A stretch of 23,072 nt of DNA from Zygnema cylindricum (Eukaryota; Streptophyta; Zygnematophyceae; Zygnematales; Zygnemataceae), in the NCBI GenBank assembly GCA_037447655.1, contig JBBHKE010002291.1, positions 35,001-58,072 of the forward strand. Reading direction: 5' to 3'. This document shows, in pieces, positions 1-10,616 of this stretch; position 1 is the stretch's first letter; every line of letters begins with the position of its first letter. The translations under genes were made by a program, and so were the position numbers. The notes beneath the pieces are model-generated. The model worked only from the letters and a program-made list of their open reading frames with translations. It was not told the DNA's origin and ran no database searches.

Positions 1-165
1 AGAGAGTTTACCATCCGAGAGCAAGAGAAAGAGAGCGAGAGAGAGAGAGCAAAGAGAGAGAGAGAGCAAGAGAGAGAAAGCGAGAGAGAGAGAGCGAGAG
101 AGAGAGAGAGAGCGAGAGAGAGAGAGAGAAAGAGTTTACCATCCGAGAGCAAGAGCCGAGTTGTA
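1..165. repeat. (GA)n microsatellite with duplicated flank
   Basis: Polypurine GA/GAA/GC-interrupted microsatellite. The phrase GTTTACCATCCGAGAGCAAG occurs at about position 6 and again at about 134, an offset of 128 bases, so the GA tract and its left flank look like a tandem duplication. The tract is cut by the window edge, so its true length is unknown. No coding signal. Confidence 0.9.
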
Positions 166-287
166 GAGCACAAGGTAAGCGGAGCGCACGGACGCCATGG
201 CTGCCACGTGTCGACCTCTGCCTGCTCCCTCGGCCGGGCTCGCTAGATTTCGTCGGTTGGAAAACAGCGGGACGGAATTAGCGTTCA

Positions 288-775
288 CAACGGTAATAAC
301 GATTGGCGGTGTACTGCACAGGTACCTCTTGAATCGTTATTAGACTATAGAAATTATTAGAGTAAATAAAAAATTAGCGGCATTAATTCTAATATAGTGC
401 CAGGAGACGTGGCACATTATAATCCACGTATTTAAATAGTGTAATTTATTGTATTTAAGGTATCAATGTCAAAATTTTGGGGGTGCTGATATAGAGTACA
501 TAAGGCTAATAACGATTCACGGTTACAGTACACCGCGAATCGTAATTAGAGTAGATAACTTTATTTCGGTCGCCCTAATTTTCTACTCTATCACGTTAAA
601 TAGAGTAAATGATTCTAATTTTTTCTTTATACTATTTAAGTAAGGTTTATTTAGCGTTTAACTATTCTAATATATTGTTGTTCAAAATAGTGAGGCGTAC
701 GGTCGGTGTTTGACCGTGCAAAACTTTTTTTATTATAAACCAGAATAGTACACCGCGCATCGTTATTAGTGTAAA
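288..775. mobile_element. Inverted-repeat-bounded block, possible MITE
   Basis: The left edge reads GGTAATAACGATTGGCGGTG and the right edge (about 741-773) reads, in reverse complement, ACTAATAACGATGCGCGGTG, so an imperfect inverted repeat of about 22-25 bases bounds a block of about 480 bases. Further partial copies of the ATCGTTATTAG motif occur at about 330 and 503-550, the latter as an internal hairpin, and there is a small GTGCCA/TGGCAC hairpin at 397-415. No clean target-site duplication is visible, and no transposase is encoded. It could be a non-autonomous DNA transposon or simply an inverted-repeat-rich degenerate region. Confidence 0.35.
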
Positions 776-912
776 AAAAAAAAAAAAAAAAAAATAAAAA
801 AAAATAAAAAAAAATAAGTTCAAATAAATAGGAAAAAAATAGAAAAAAAAAAAAAAAGTCAATTACAAAAAAATACAAAAAAATGGAAAAAAAAAGAAAA
901 AAACAAAAAAAT
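774..912. repeat. A-rich low-complexity tract
   Basis: Almost uninterrupted adenine runs with scattered T, C and G. Open frames on the minus strand here are runs of phenylalanine codons and are artefacts of composition. Confidence 0.9.
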
Positions 913-1004
913 TGAGTGGTTTTAAATATATTTTTTATTATTTCATTTTATTATTATATTAATATTAGTATTGAATATATAACTTTATTGTTACATACTT
1001 GTAA

Positions 1005-1535
1005 TAGCGATGAAAAAAGTACTCCATCATTGAGTTGGCAACGGCGAAAGACATGTATGGCGAAAGAAATGTTTGACGGTTGAAGCCTCGTCTATGGACA
1101 TGACATGACGGTTTGAAAGCTCGTCTATAGACATTGTCTTTTATTGTCTCATTTTACAGATGGGTTTGTCGTGCTACTTCCGTCTCCTTTTACAGATAGA
1201 TTGAAGCCTCGTCTATGGACATTGTATTTTTTTACCGATAGGTTTATTGTGTTATTTCCGTTTGTAATTCGGATCTGCTTGAAGATGGCCTCTAAATGCT
1301 TAAGTCGGTGTCCCTCCAACTGGCCTCTAAATGCTTAAGTCGGTGTCCCTCCAACTCTTTACAGACGCACTAACTTACGTCGCGGTTAAATCTTTCGTAA
1401 TTGTTTTTATTTTCGTTACTAACGGTTAAGTTTTTATGTTCGCTACTAACGGCTAGACTTAAGTCGCGGTTAAAACTTGCGTAAAAGTCTTCATGTTCGC
1501 TACTGACGGCTTCGAGGGCACGCTTTAATGGGATA
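1005..1535. repeat. Degenerate short tandem repeats
   Basis: Several short repeat families lie side by side. A motif CTCGTCTATGGACAT recurs three times between about 1086 and 1225, partly with a TTTTACAGAT motif. A 35-base unit beginning TGGCCTCTAAATGC is duplicated head to tail at 1286-1320 and 1321-1355. A third motif, TTCGCTACTAACGGC, recurs between about 1420 and 1512. The first unit of the 1.7-2.6 kb array (GTACTCCATCATTGAGTTGG) is already present at about 1020. No gene is supported. Confidence 0.75.
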
Positions 1536-1679
1536 TAGAGTCTCAAAAGTTGTAGGGAATAATTACGCTATTAAACTTCCACGTTTTCCTTGAAGTCATC
1601 TTTATAAAATCCATATCGAGAATGATAATGAATTTTGTCAAAAATAGATGAAAATAGATTTATGACGACCTTTGCCACT

Positions 1680-2640
1680 AGTTTTCCAATGCTGTCTAGG
1701 AGTCGTTAATATTTCAAAATTTTAATGGCGATAAAAAAAGTACTCTATCATTAAGTTGGTAATGACGAAAAACATGTCACCGGTCGTTTTTCAACACTAT
1801 TTCTTAGTAGTTGGAGTTTCAAATTTTTCATGGCGATGGAAAAGGTATTACATCATTAAGCTGGCAATAACGAAAGACATGTCCGATGGCGGTAAAACGT
1901 AGTCGTTTTCCAAGGTTGTTTAGGAGTTGTTGAAGTTTCATAATTTTAATGACAATAAAAAATGTACAATATCATTGAGTTGGCAATGACGAAAGACATG
2001 CCACTAGTCGTTTTTCAAGGGCTGTATTAAAGTCGTTGGAGTTTCATATTTTTAATGTCGACAAAAAAAGTACTCTATCGTTGAGTTGTCAATGACGAAA
2101 AATATGTCTAACGCTGGGCGTTTTTTCAAAATTGTCTAAGAGTCATTAGAGTTTCATAATATTAACGACCGTGAAAAAAATACTCTAACATTGAGTTAGC
2201 AATGGCGAAAGACATGTCATTTAGTTGGCAATGACGAAAGACATATCTGACGTTTTTTCAAGGTTGTCTAAGAGTCATTGGAGTTTGCTAATCGTTTCAG
2301 GGTTGTCTAAAAGTCGTTCGAGTTTTATATTTTTAATGGCGATGAAAAACGTACTCTATCATTGAGTTAAAAATGACGAAAGAGATGTCATTAAGTTGGC
2401 AATGACGAAAGACATGTCTAACGATTTTTCAAGGTTGTCTAAGAGTCGTTAAGTTTCATATTTTCAATGGAGATGAAAAAGGTACTCTATCATTGATAAC
2501 GATTTTTCAAGGTTGTCTAAGAGTCGTTGGAGTTTCATATTTGTAATGGGGATGAAAAAGGTACTCTATCATTGAGTTAGCAATAACGAAAGACATATCA
2601 TTGAATTGGCAATGACGAAAGACATGTTTGACGGCAGTAC
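1680..2640. repeat. Degenerate minisatellite array, unit about 105-130 bp
   Basis: About eight imperfect units. Each contains, in order, GATGAAAAAGTACTCTATCA, TTGAGTTGGCAATGACGAAA, GACATGTC, then TTTTTCAAGGTTGTCTAAGA and GTCGTTGGAGTTTCATATTT. Unit cores begin at about 1730, 1833, 1951, 2058, 2167, 2338, 2468 and 2548. Some units carry an internal duplication of the GTTGGCAATGACGAAAGACAT part (about 2180-2245, 2365-2425 and 2577-2630). Indels and substitutions between units show that this is an old array. No open frame spans it. Confidence 0.85.
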
Positions 2641-3140
2641 AAAGCAGTAAGACCCGGGGTTACGTTTTTTTTGTGTCCCTCCCTCGTTCGTTGTCAATAT
2701 GGGGTTTTTTTCTCGTAGTGATCTAACACGCTTTAGGTTAATGGCAAAACGATGTTACTCAACAGAAGACGCACGCTCCAATGTAATTAGGGTTTTAGTA
2801 GCCACCAATTCTAAAAGCATGTTTCGAGCAGAGAAAAGACGGTCGAAAGCAAGAGAAAACTGACGCTGATAGAGAATTCCGTCTAACAAGAATATGCTAA
2901 GAAAAAGAGCGGTAGAGAGGTAGCTTAAACAAGAGAAGAGCCCCGACGAGGGTAGAGAATCGAATTGAAAATAAAATGTTGGGAGAAAAAAGCGCATCGA
3001 GTTTGGTGGTCTGGTAAATATTTGGAGCAACACACTGGCGCACAAACCATAAACTAATGTTGTTTAAAATGAAACTTAAAAAAAAAAAGAAGTAACCAAA
3101 CGTGAAAACTTTCTTTACCACGCCGAGAAAAAAAAAACAC
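2641..3140. other. No gene supported
   Basis: Moderately AT-rich sequence between the minisatellite and the AT-rich block. Open stretches of 80-96 codons on the minus strand are hydrophobic and serine-rich shadows of a purine-rich plus strand. The plus strand at about 2830-3020 has a faintly coding-like, basic translation broken by several stops, which could be a remnant, but nothing identifiable is visible. Confidence 0.5.
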
Positions 3141-3271
3141 ATTTGCTATTACCGGAAGACCATGCAGACCATGTGCATCATTTTAGTGAAATAGATCTCA
3201 AAATAGGATATGCATTTGTGGGTATGGGAGCTTTTTTATTTGTTATTTATGTCTTTATAATAATTATATAC

Positions 3272-3312
<41 letters not shown>

Positions 3313-4102
3313 TTGTTTTGTATATATTTATGTCTTGTTAATATTTTGTTTTAAAATTAATGGATAAAAAATACAAAAATATTTTATAAGAAAAAAAACA
3401 AATGTGAAAAAATATATGTTAATATTTTATTTTAAAAAGAATGAAAAAGAAAATACAAAAATATTAAAAATTTACCTTTAAAAAAAACATAAAACTAATG
3501 TAAAAAAAAAAAATATACTAACTTTTTTGTTAAAAAAAAAAAAATCTTATCATTTTGATTTTATTTATTTTAATATGATAATAACACGTTTAACTCGGAC
3601 AAACTCGCTTTTGCAATTGTTAAATTGCCCATTATCTTTCATGCCAAAAATTCCCAAATGTGAGGATAAAGTACGAAAGAAAAGATCCAATGTAAGTCTA
3701 ATTTTTTATGATTAAGTTTTTGATTTTATAAGATGTAATTACTCTCAAAATCCAAAGCATAATATTTTAAAACATATAAGATCCATTAAATGCATAATAA
3801 TCCTAACAAGTTAATATTTTAAAACATATAAGATCCGATATAACCTACAATGTTAATGACTTTAAAATTTTACAATTATAAGATTATAATTCTTTTCAAA
3901 ATCCCAAACAAGTGAAAATTTTAAACAAATTACTGTATAAAAAACTTTTATAAAAACTTTATTAGGATAATAATAAAATATAATATTTAAAAGATAAAGT
4001 TTTGAATCCTATCTTTATCGCTCTATTTCAGGGATGTTATAGTTTTATGTATTTATATATGTATCATTTTTTTCAGAATTTTTTTCATATATGTTTTATA
4101 TT

Positions 4103-4142
<40 letters not shown>

Positions 4143-5219
4143 AGTTTGTTTTGTTTTTTCTTTACTTTTAATTATTTGTTCAATTTACAAATTTATTTTA
4201 TTTTTGTTTTTTTCACATAATTTTTTTTGTTTCGAGTTACGCTTTTTTGTTTTTTTACTATGTTTATCTTTTATTAAAACCATTATTATTAATGAAAAAT
4301 ATATAATTGAATAGAATGAAATAAAACAAAACCTGATTCAGATTAAGTTTTTTTGATTTTTTTTTAATTATCATTATTTTTAATTGTAAATAAGTATAAT
4401 TAAACTATAACAAAAAAAAATGATTATTACACAATTTTTATTAAAAGAAAAATAATTTAAATTTAATAAACAACAAAAATTCAAGAAAAAATAATTTAAG
4501 TTACAAACACAACTTTTACATTTATAATATTTTAAAAAATTCAAATTTACGAAACAACAACGAAAACGAATTATTGTAAAGAGTAAATTTTAAAACTTAA
4601 AAACCCATACATCTTTAAAATTAGTGTTTTTTTTTATTATACTTTAAAACTACTTTAAAAATAATGTGTTCAATTTTTTTTCGAAGTTTAATCTTTAGTA
4701 GATGACTTCAATGATTTTGATAGTGGACTAAAATCATTTTAACATTTGTTTTCAGAGAGTAATACGGAGGTTTATTTCTCTCTTAAAATGACACTTTCTA
4801 AAATTTGAAAATATCACTTTTGTACTTCAAACATAATGAAAAACAGTTGTGTTTGTAACTTAAATTGAAAAACAGAATGTACTTCAAACAGAATGAAAGC
4901 AAAAATCATTTAAGTCATTTTGTTGAGAATGTGTAAAAAAATCATACGATTTTTAACAAGATAATCACATAAAATTATTGTCGTACTCAAAGATGCTCAC
5001 ACAATATATTGATTTTGTAAGTCACTTTATAAAACATTCGGATTTTAAAATATGGGTTTTAAAACATGAGAAAAAAAAATGTCATTTTTTTGCCGTTATT
5101 TTCACAATTTTCTCATTTTCGTGAAAATTTAAACTGATCAATGAACAAAAGCAAATGAATCTTTTAATTTGTCTATTTCTATAACTTTCTTTGAATTGAC
5201 ACCATACTCGTTTTTTTTT
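3141..5219. other. AT-rich intergenic DNA with (TA)n tracts
   Basis: Very AT-rich sequence dominated by A and T runs. (TA)n tracts lie at about 3265-3313 and 4107-4140. Short open frames translate to Ile/Tyr/Phe/Lys strings and have no start context or motif worth noting. Blocks here resemble blocks near 6.0-6.2 kb (for instance about 3485-3575 against 6063-6160), suggesting diverged copies of one repeat. Confidence 0.7.
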
Positions 5220-5620
5220 ACGTGGCGAGGTTTTTTGCCGTCTACGTGTACTTTTAAAACTACAAGAAAAAAAACATTAAGATTAAATCATAACGAAATA
5301 TTTTTAAACTTCACATGCATCATTCAATAATTTGTTTTCAAAAATTCACAACGTGGCGAGGTTTTTTGCCGTCTACGTGTACTTTTAAGACTACAAGAAA
5401 AAAAACATTAAGATTAAATCATAACGAAATATTTTTAAACTTCACATGCATCATTCAATAATTTGTTTTCAAAAATTCACAACGTGGCGAGGTTTTTTGC
5501 CGTCTACGTGTACTTTTAAGACTACAAGAAAAAAAACATTAAGATTAAATCATAACGAAATATTTTTAAACTTCACCTGCATCATTCAATAATTTGTTTT
5601 CAAAAATTCACACGTGGCGA
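5220..5620. repeat. 131-bp tandem repeat, three nearly identical copies
   Basis: Units begin with ACGTGGCGAGGTTTTTTGCC at 5220, 5351 and 5482, and a fourth start (ACGTGGCGA) is cut off at 5612, giving periods of 131, 131 and 130 bases. Only a few substitutions separate the copies: AAAAC against AAGAC early in copy 1, and CACCTGC in place of CACATGC in copy 3. The array is therefore young, unlike the surrounding degenerate AT-rich DNA. Each unit carries ACGTG motifs near its start (ACGTGGCG and TCTACGTGT). Confidence 0.95.
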
Positions 5621-8589
5621 TAATGAACTTTATAAAAGATTTAAAATTAGAAATCACATCTGAAATGTTGGCCACGAACAGTAATAGCCAGCTTTAACAG
5701 TTCCAAATATAACTTTATATGTACCTAAATGTCTCAATTTTTTAAAATAATTTTTGCGTGCAAATAAATGCGTTTTTTTAAATATTTTTTAGCGTGTAAC
5801 TAATTGATCATGTTATATTTATATTACGATGTTGTTGTTCTTGTCGAACTCCGTACATTGTTATTATTGTCGAACAATGTAAAAAGCCATGTACGAACTA
5901 AATAAACAATTTGTATAATTTTTAAATTGTATGATCGTATTTTTATGTTACGATAGAATAATATAATTTAAGTAGTAATTATTTTTTTTATTCTTAATGT
6001 AAGTTTTGTATTTTTAGAAACCAGTTAAAATGAAAAATTAAAAATATTTAAAAATTAACCTTTAAAAAAAAATACGAATGTAAAACGATTTTTATTTATT
6101 TATTTTTTGTTGTAAAAAAAAAGAATCTCATGATTTGTATTTTTGATTTTATTTATTTTTGTTTATTTCAATATAAAAAGAACATATCAATTATAATTTA
6201 AATAATTTTAAACAATCACACATTAATAATAACTTCATTCGTTAGAACAATAATGCATTAACAATAACACGTAAATTGTACATTTTATATTTAAAAATTG
6301 AAAGCCATTCATACATTAAAACTAAATAATGTTTAAGTTAGATAAACAAAACATTTTTTTTCTAATTATGTTTTTGATTTTTTTCATTTTTTTTCTCATT
6401 TTTTTTCTAATTATGTTTTTGATTTTTTTGATTTTTTTTCATTTTTTTTCATTTTTTTTGTATATATATTTTTATCTTGCTTAATTTATTTTATTTTTCT
6501 CTTTTTTATTTTTGTTTATCGTGTTTTTTTATATTTTTTGCGTTTTTTTTTTGGTTTTTAAAAAAAGTATTATTAACAAATTTAAATTTAGTAAAATAAA
6601 GAAGAGTAAAATGTTAGAAAGTGACATGAAATAAAAATGGCAAAATTTAAGCATAATGAAAAAAAAAAAAAACGCAATAAAATGAGAAATAAAAATAGTG
6701 ATTTTTTTTAATAAATTATATTATTTATTGTTTTCATTATTTTTTAAAATATATATATATATATATATACATATATATGTACATATATTTTTTTATTAAA
6801 GTAAATATTTAAAAGTGGTGATAAACTTTAAAAAATAGAAAATAAAAATGAAAAAAAATACAAAAAAAAATAAAAAAAAAACAACTCTTAGTACATTTTT
6901 TTTTCTTATATTAAAGATTGAAAAAAAAAATGGTGAAAAAGAGGTGGTTTGAGAGATTACTTAAAGTTTTATCTTTGTTTTTGTTTAATTGAAAATAAAT
7001 GTTTGACTAAAATAAAGTGCATTATCGCTTTATGTTACCTTATTTTCTATATTTATTTAAAAACGTGTTAGCCTCATTTTTTTTACATGGTTGAACATAA
7101 TACGATTTTACTTTTGTGAGTTTTCGATTACGTGTATTTCAAATTGAACGCACCATTGGTTAAAAGATAGCACACGACATCTTTGAAAACACGGTATTTT
7201 AAGACATAATTTATTTTTACGTTTTTAGTGTTTTTAAGTAAATTGGACGGTTTAACGATTTCAACCATTTGATTGCAAATTTTAACGATTTATTTTAGTA
7301 ATTTTGTTATTTATAAGTGGTAGGATTACCATTTATAAGGATAAAAACTACCATAGATAAAAAGATAACAAATAAATTATTAGTTTTATTCGTTTATTAA
7401 AAATTCTAATTTGAAAATATTTTTTTTCTCTCAAAAATTGTGTCTTTTTTGTATTTTCTCATAAAAATTTGTTTTATACCCTTCTCGAAAATGTGATATT
7501 TCTCTACCAAATTCGATCATTAATAAAACTATTTTTAACGAAACTCTGCATGGGAGAAGCGTGCAGTTGTGCATGGTAGATAACGTGTAATGTTGTCTTT
7601 GCATATTTTATCACATGCAATTTTCATAATAGATAACGCGTAATGTTATCAAGAATATATTTTAACATGTATTTTAACATATGTTAACCTTAACGTCTAT
7701 TTTACAAAATAAAAACCATTGTCAAAAATTAATTAAACGACACGATTGCATTGATTAAACAAAACAAATCGATCTACCAACCAATATAATTTTAAACCAT
7801 ACAAAAATAAAATAATATAATGACACAAACAAAATTTTATTATTTAATTATTAAATTTTATATATTTTTTTAATTCATTTATTTTTGAACAATGATTTTT
7901 TTTTATTTTTTGTGTTATTTTAATTTGTTTTTTAACGTTTTTTTAGTATTTTTTTATTTTTTAGTTTTTCTCTGTGTTTTTCATTAGTTTTTATATAATT
8001 GTTATTGTTTTTTTGTTTATATGTATTTTTTCATATAAGCGTTTTTTTATGATATTTATGTAAATATTTAAAAATTGTAGTAAATTTAAAAAAATAAAAT
8101 AATAAAACAAAAATAAAAATGGAATGATTTTTTTTTTTTCGTTTAACTTTTTAACTATTTCTATTTTGGAGCATAGATTAAAAAGGAGAAAAAAATATTA
8201 GAGTGAGGTCGTTTGAGAGATTATTGAAAGCATTTTCTTTGTTTTTGTGAAATTGGGAGTAAGTGTTTGGCTAAAGTGGAAGGGAACATAGTTTTATCTT
8301 GGTATTTTTTTGTTTTTCTTCAATAAATACATAAATTTTATTTTAGTTTTACACTAATATGGTTTCGTTATTGTGAGCCGTTTTTTCTATAATTATTTTT
8401 TTCTTTTTATTTATTTAAAGAAAAACATATATTTATGAAAAAAAAATGTTTTTTATAATTTATACATATGTTTTCATTATGACTTTCGTTATAATTTTTT
8501 TTTTTACGATCACACGAACACGTTTTGTCATTGAATATCAAAAAATAAGTTACATAATCATGATTTAACCACAATTTAATACCCTACGT
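5621..8589. other. AT-rich intergenic DNA with diverged block duplications
   Basis: No supportable gene. There is a (TA)n tract at about 6748-6786. A block at about 6750-7040 recurs at about 8020-8320; both contain GTAAATATTTAAAA, then GGT(G/C)GTTTGAGAGATTA and CTTTGTTTTTGT, in the same order and orientation about 1.27 kb apart. The segment at 7560-7700 has two copies of ATAGATAACG(T/C)GTAATGTT. These are consistent with old repeat copies rather than genes. Confidence 0.6.
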
Positions 8590-8594
8590 AATGT

Positions 8595-8895
8595 CATGCC
8601 GCATCGCGTCGGTTGCCCGCGCGCACGATATCATGCCCGCACGCGCGATATTCGGCGTGCGCGCACGATATAATACACGCACGCGCAGTATTTTGCATGC
8701 ACGCGCAGTATTTCTCACGCGCGCGCAGTATTTCTCACGCACGCGCAGTATTTCTCACGCACGCGCGGTATTCTGCACGCACGCGCGGTATTTTGTATGC
8801 ACGCGCAGTTTAAGGCACGCGCGCGCGGTTTTATGCATGCACGCGCGGTTTGATGCATGCACGCACGATTTTCGCATGCATATATAAGTTTCGTT
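8595..8895. repeat. CpG-rich 20-bp minisatellite
   Basis: Thirteen consecutive 20-base units run from 8616 to 8874, with consensus CACGCACGCGCAGTATTTCT, plus a degenerate unit before and one after. Each unit joins an alternating purine-pyrimidine CG-rich half (ACGCACGCGC) to an AT-rich half. Because 20 is not a multiple of 3, the open frames across it are periodic artefacts (Ala-Arg-Ala and similar), not a gene. A TATATAAG sequence follows directly at 8881-8888. The block begins abruptly after more than 5 kb of AT-rich DNA. Confidence 0.95.
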
Positions 8896-8949
8896 CTCAC
8901 GTGCGATTTAATTCCGATTCATATTTTTAGGTTTCATTGAGTAGTACTA

Positions 8950-9125
8950 ATTTCGTGCGATATGTTTCATTTCGTGCGTAGGTACACGATTTTCGAAGTT
9001 GGACTGCGAAACATCGTTTGGGCGACGTGACGCAATTTCAAGTATTTCGTGCTAGACATTTTTTTTCGTGCGATATGGTTCGTTTCGTGCGGTATGTTTC
9101 GTTTCGTGCGTATGCACGCGATTTT
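8950..9125. repeat. TTTCGTGCG repeat
   Basis: The motif TTTCGTGCG (often TTTCGTGCGATATG) occurs about six times. The last three starts, at about 9065, 9083 and 9101, are spaced 18 bases apart. It continues the CpG-rich character of the minisatellite just upstream. A frame of about 109 codons without an ATG start runs from 9018 to 9347 over this repeat and beyond; I see no domain in it and do not call it a gene. Confidence 0.7.
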
Positions 9126-9245
9126 GGGAGTATCGACGTGAAGTATTTTTTGGAGGCGCATCGCGATTTCCGGGAGACGTTTCGATTCACTATCTATTTA
9201 ATTAAGTCGCGAACCCATGTAGGTTCGCGCGCACATGTAGCTAGG

Positions 9246-9320
9246 GAGGGTTTTTACCCTCGGACAGTGGATTTTGTCAAGCGTACGGCAGACGATGTTG
9301 GCCGCCTATTGGCCAACATC
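9246..9320. repeat. Two perfect hairpins
   Basis: GAGGGT/ACCCTC with a TTTT loop lies at 9246-9261. GATGTTGGCC/GGCCAACATC, a perfect 10-bp stem with the 7-base loop GCCTATT, lies at 9294-9320. Function is unknown; they may be internal parts of a mobile element. Confidence 0.8.
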
Positions 9321-9420
9321 TTTAGTAGTTTTTTGCATGTAAAGTAGACTAGACGTAGGCTAATTTTGCTTAGGCATAGTGTAGCTCTTACTTAGCCTAA
9401 TTCTCAGACTTAGAGAATTT

Positions 9421-9904
9421 AGCTTTTGGACAAGGATTTTTTCTTGGCAGCGGAGCTTTTCTCTTGCTCTCTCTCTCTCACCGATTGCCCACGTGTCTTT
9501 CTTCTCTTTGCTAGCTAGTTGTAGAGGCTAGATAGGTTAATAATATTTCCCCTTTTATTTTTGCCCACGTTTTTAATCCACACGGCCTAAGGCCACATCC
9601 AGAAGGTTTCCCTCCAAGCTTGGTCTTTTGGTATATTTGTGGAATTCGAGATCATGGGGGAGCACATCTGTACCTTGCTGTGCCTTCCTCGGGCAGCTCG
9701 ACGGTTTGGTTGTGTGTTTTCGTCTTGTTTGTATTTCGGTTGGCTTGAAAGGAGTGTATTTTTGATCGGATTTGGATTTTCCTTTGTTTCGGTTGGACTA
9801 TTTCTTGCTTTGCTGTCTTAACGGGATAACTCTTGTAGGGAATGTGATAAAGACCAGAGAGCCTAGTGGCTACCTCCTGACTTAGCATTCTTGTCCAAAA
9901 GCTC
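9421..9904. mobile_element. Candidate MITE-like element with terminal inverted repeats
   Basis: AGCTTTTGGACAAGGATT at 9421-9438 is matched by CATTCTTGTCCAAAAGCT at 9887-9904, an inverted repeat of about 16-17 matching bases around a block of 484 bases. AATTT-like sequences flank both sides (GAATTT on the left, CAATTTTT on the right) and could be part of an AT target duplication, but this is not decisive in AT-rich DNA. The interior has a CT microsatellite (about 9465-9480), an ACGTGTC site at about 9491, and no transposase. Confidence 0.4.
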
Positions 9905-10445
9905 AATTTTTCAAAATCACATTTTCTAAAAGTCTATTTTTTTTAAATAAATTATTAAAAATATATATTTTATTTCATAAAAAAATGTTACTTTTCAAAT
10001 TCAGTTTTTATTCTTGTTTTTTTCTTCCCATTTTCCTGCCTATTTACCTTTCATTTTCAGTTTTACTTCTCAGTTTTGTGTGATAAAATAAAGCTAAAGG
10101 AAAAAATATATATAAAAATTACATTATTTTCAACATAAAATCTATCTTTTCATTTCTAGATTTTCTTCCACCTTTTATTTGAGTTGGTTTTTTTTCCTTT
10201 TGATCTAGCTTTATTTTACTACAAGCTTCATTCTACTTTCTCTCTATTTTTGCTTTCGCTTTCAGTTTTGTTTTGGGAAAATATATTATAAAAGTAATTT
10301 AATTTATAAACTTTATTTTATAAAAAAATAAAAACATTTTGTTTTGGTTTTTTGTTTTCTTCTTTCTTGCTTTCAATTCTTGTCTTCTATCTTGCTTCCA
10401 CTCTATTTCTGGTCTGCAGATTTAGGTCTGATTTTGTGTCAGATT
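9905..10445. other. AT/CT-rich intergenic or promoter DNA
   Basis: T-rich sequence with two similar blocks (about 9945-9990 and 10260-10335, each TAAATTATTA/ATATATTATAAA-like followed by TTATAAAAAAAT). No gene is visible. It immediately precedes the telo-box cluster and may include promoter DNA of the downstream gene. Confidence 0.5.
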
Positions 10446-10616
10446 TTTAGGGTTAATCTGCGGAATTAGGGTTTGGCCGCAGATTTAGGGTTTTGGCCGC
10501 AGATTTAGGGTTAGGCCGGATTTAGGGTTTATTTTTTGGAATTCTTAACCCTAGGTCAGCATATTACCATCCCTGGGTCGCAGATTTTTTATTTTTGCAG
10601 TGTGTTATTAGGGTTT
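10446..10616 (+). promoter_or_regulatory. Cluster of telo-box-like TTTAGGG motifs
   Basis: TTTAGGG or TTAGGGTTT occurs at 10446, 10466, 10484, 10504, 10521 and 10608, all in the same orientation and about 20 bases apart in the main run, within repeats of GCAGATTTAGGGTT and GGCC. One inverted AACCCTA lies at about 10549. In plants the telo-box (AAACCCTA) is a known element of promoters and leaders of growth-related genes, and the plant telomere repeat is TTTAGGG. Here the spacing and the coding-like frame about 1 kb downstream favour a regulatory or leader role over a relic telomere. Confidence 0.55.

Noticed and set aside
8595-8895. CRISPR array
   Set aside because: The units are contiguous 20-base repeats without unique spacers, and the context is eukaryotic.
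8591-8900. Open frames on both strands across the CpG-rich minisatellite
   Set aside because: They are periodic Ala/Arg/His/Cys strings from a 20-base unit whose length is not a multiple of three.
9018-9347. Frame of 109 codons downstream of TATATAAG
   Set aside because: No ATG start, built partly on the TTTCGTGCG repeat and over two hairpins, and no recognisable domain.
10446-10530. Relic telomere (interstitial telomeric array)
   Set aside because: The TTTAGGG motifs are not head-to-tail but spaced about 20 bases apart by other sequence; telo-box promoter elements fit better.
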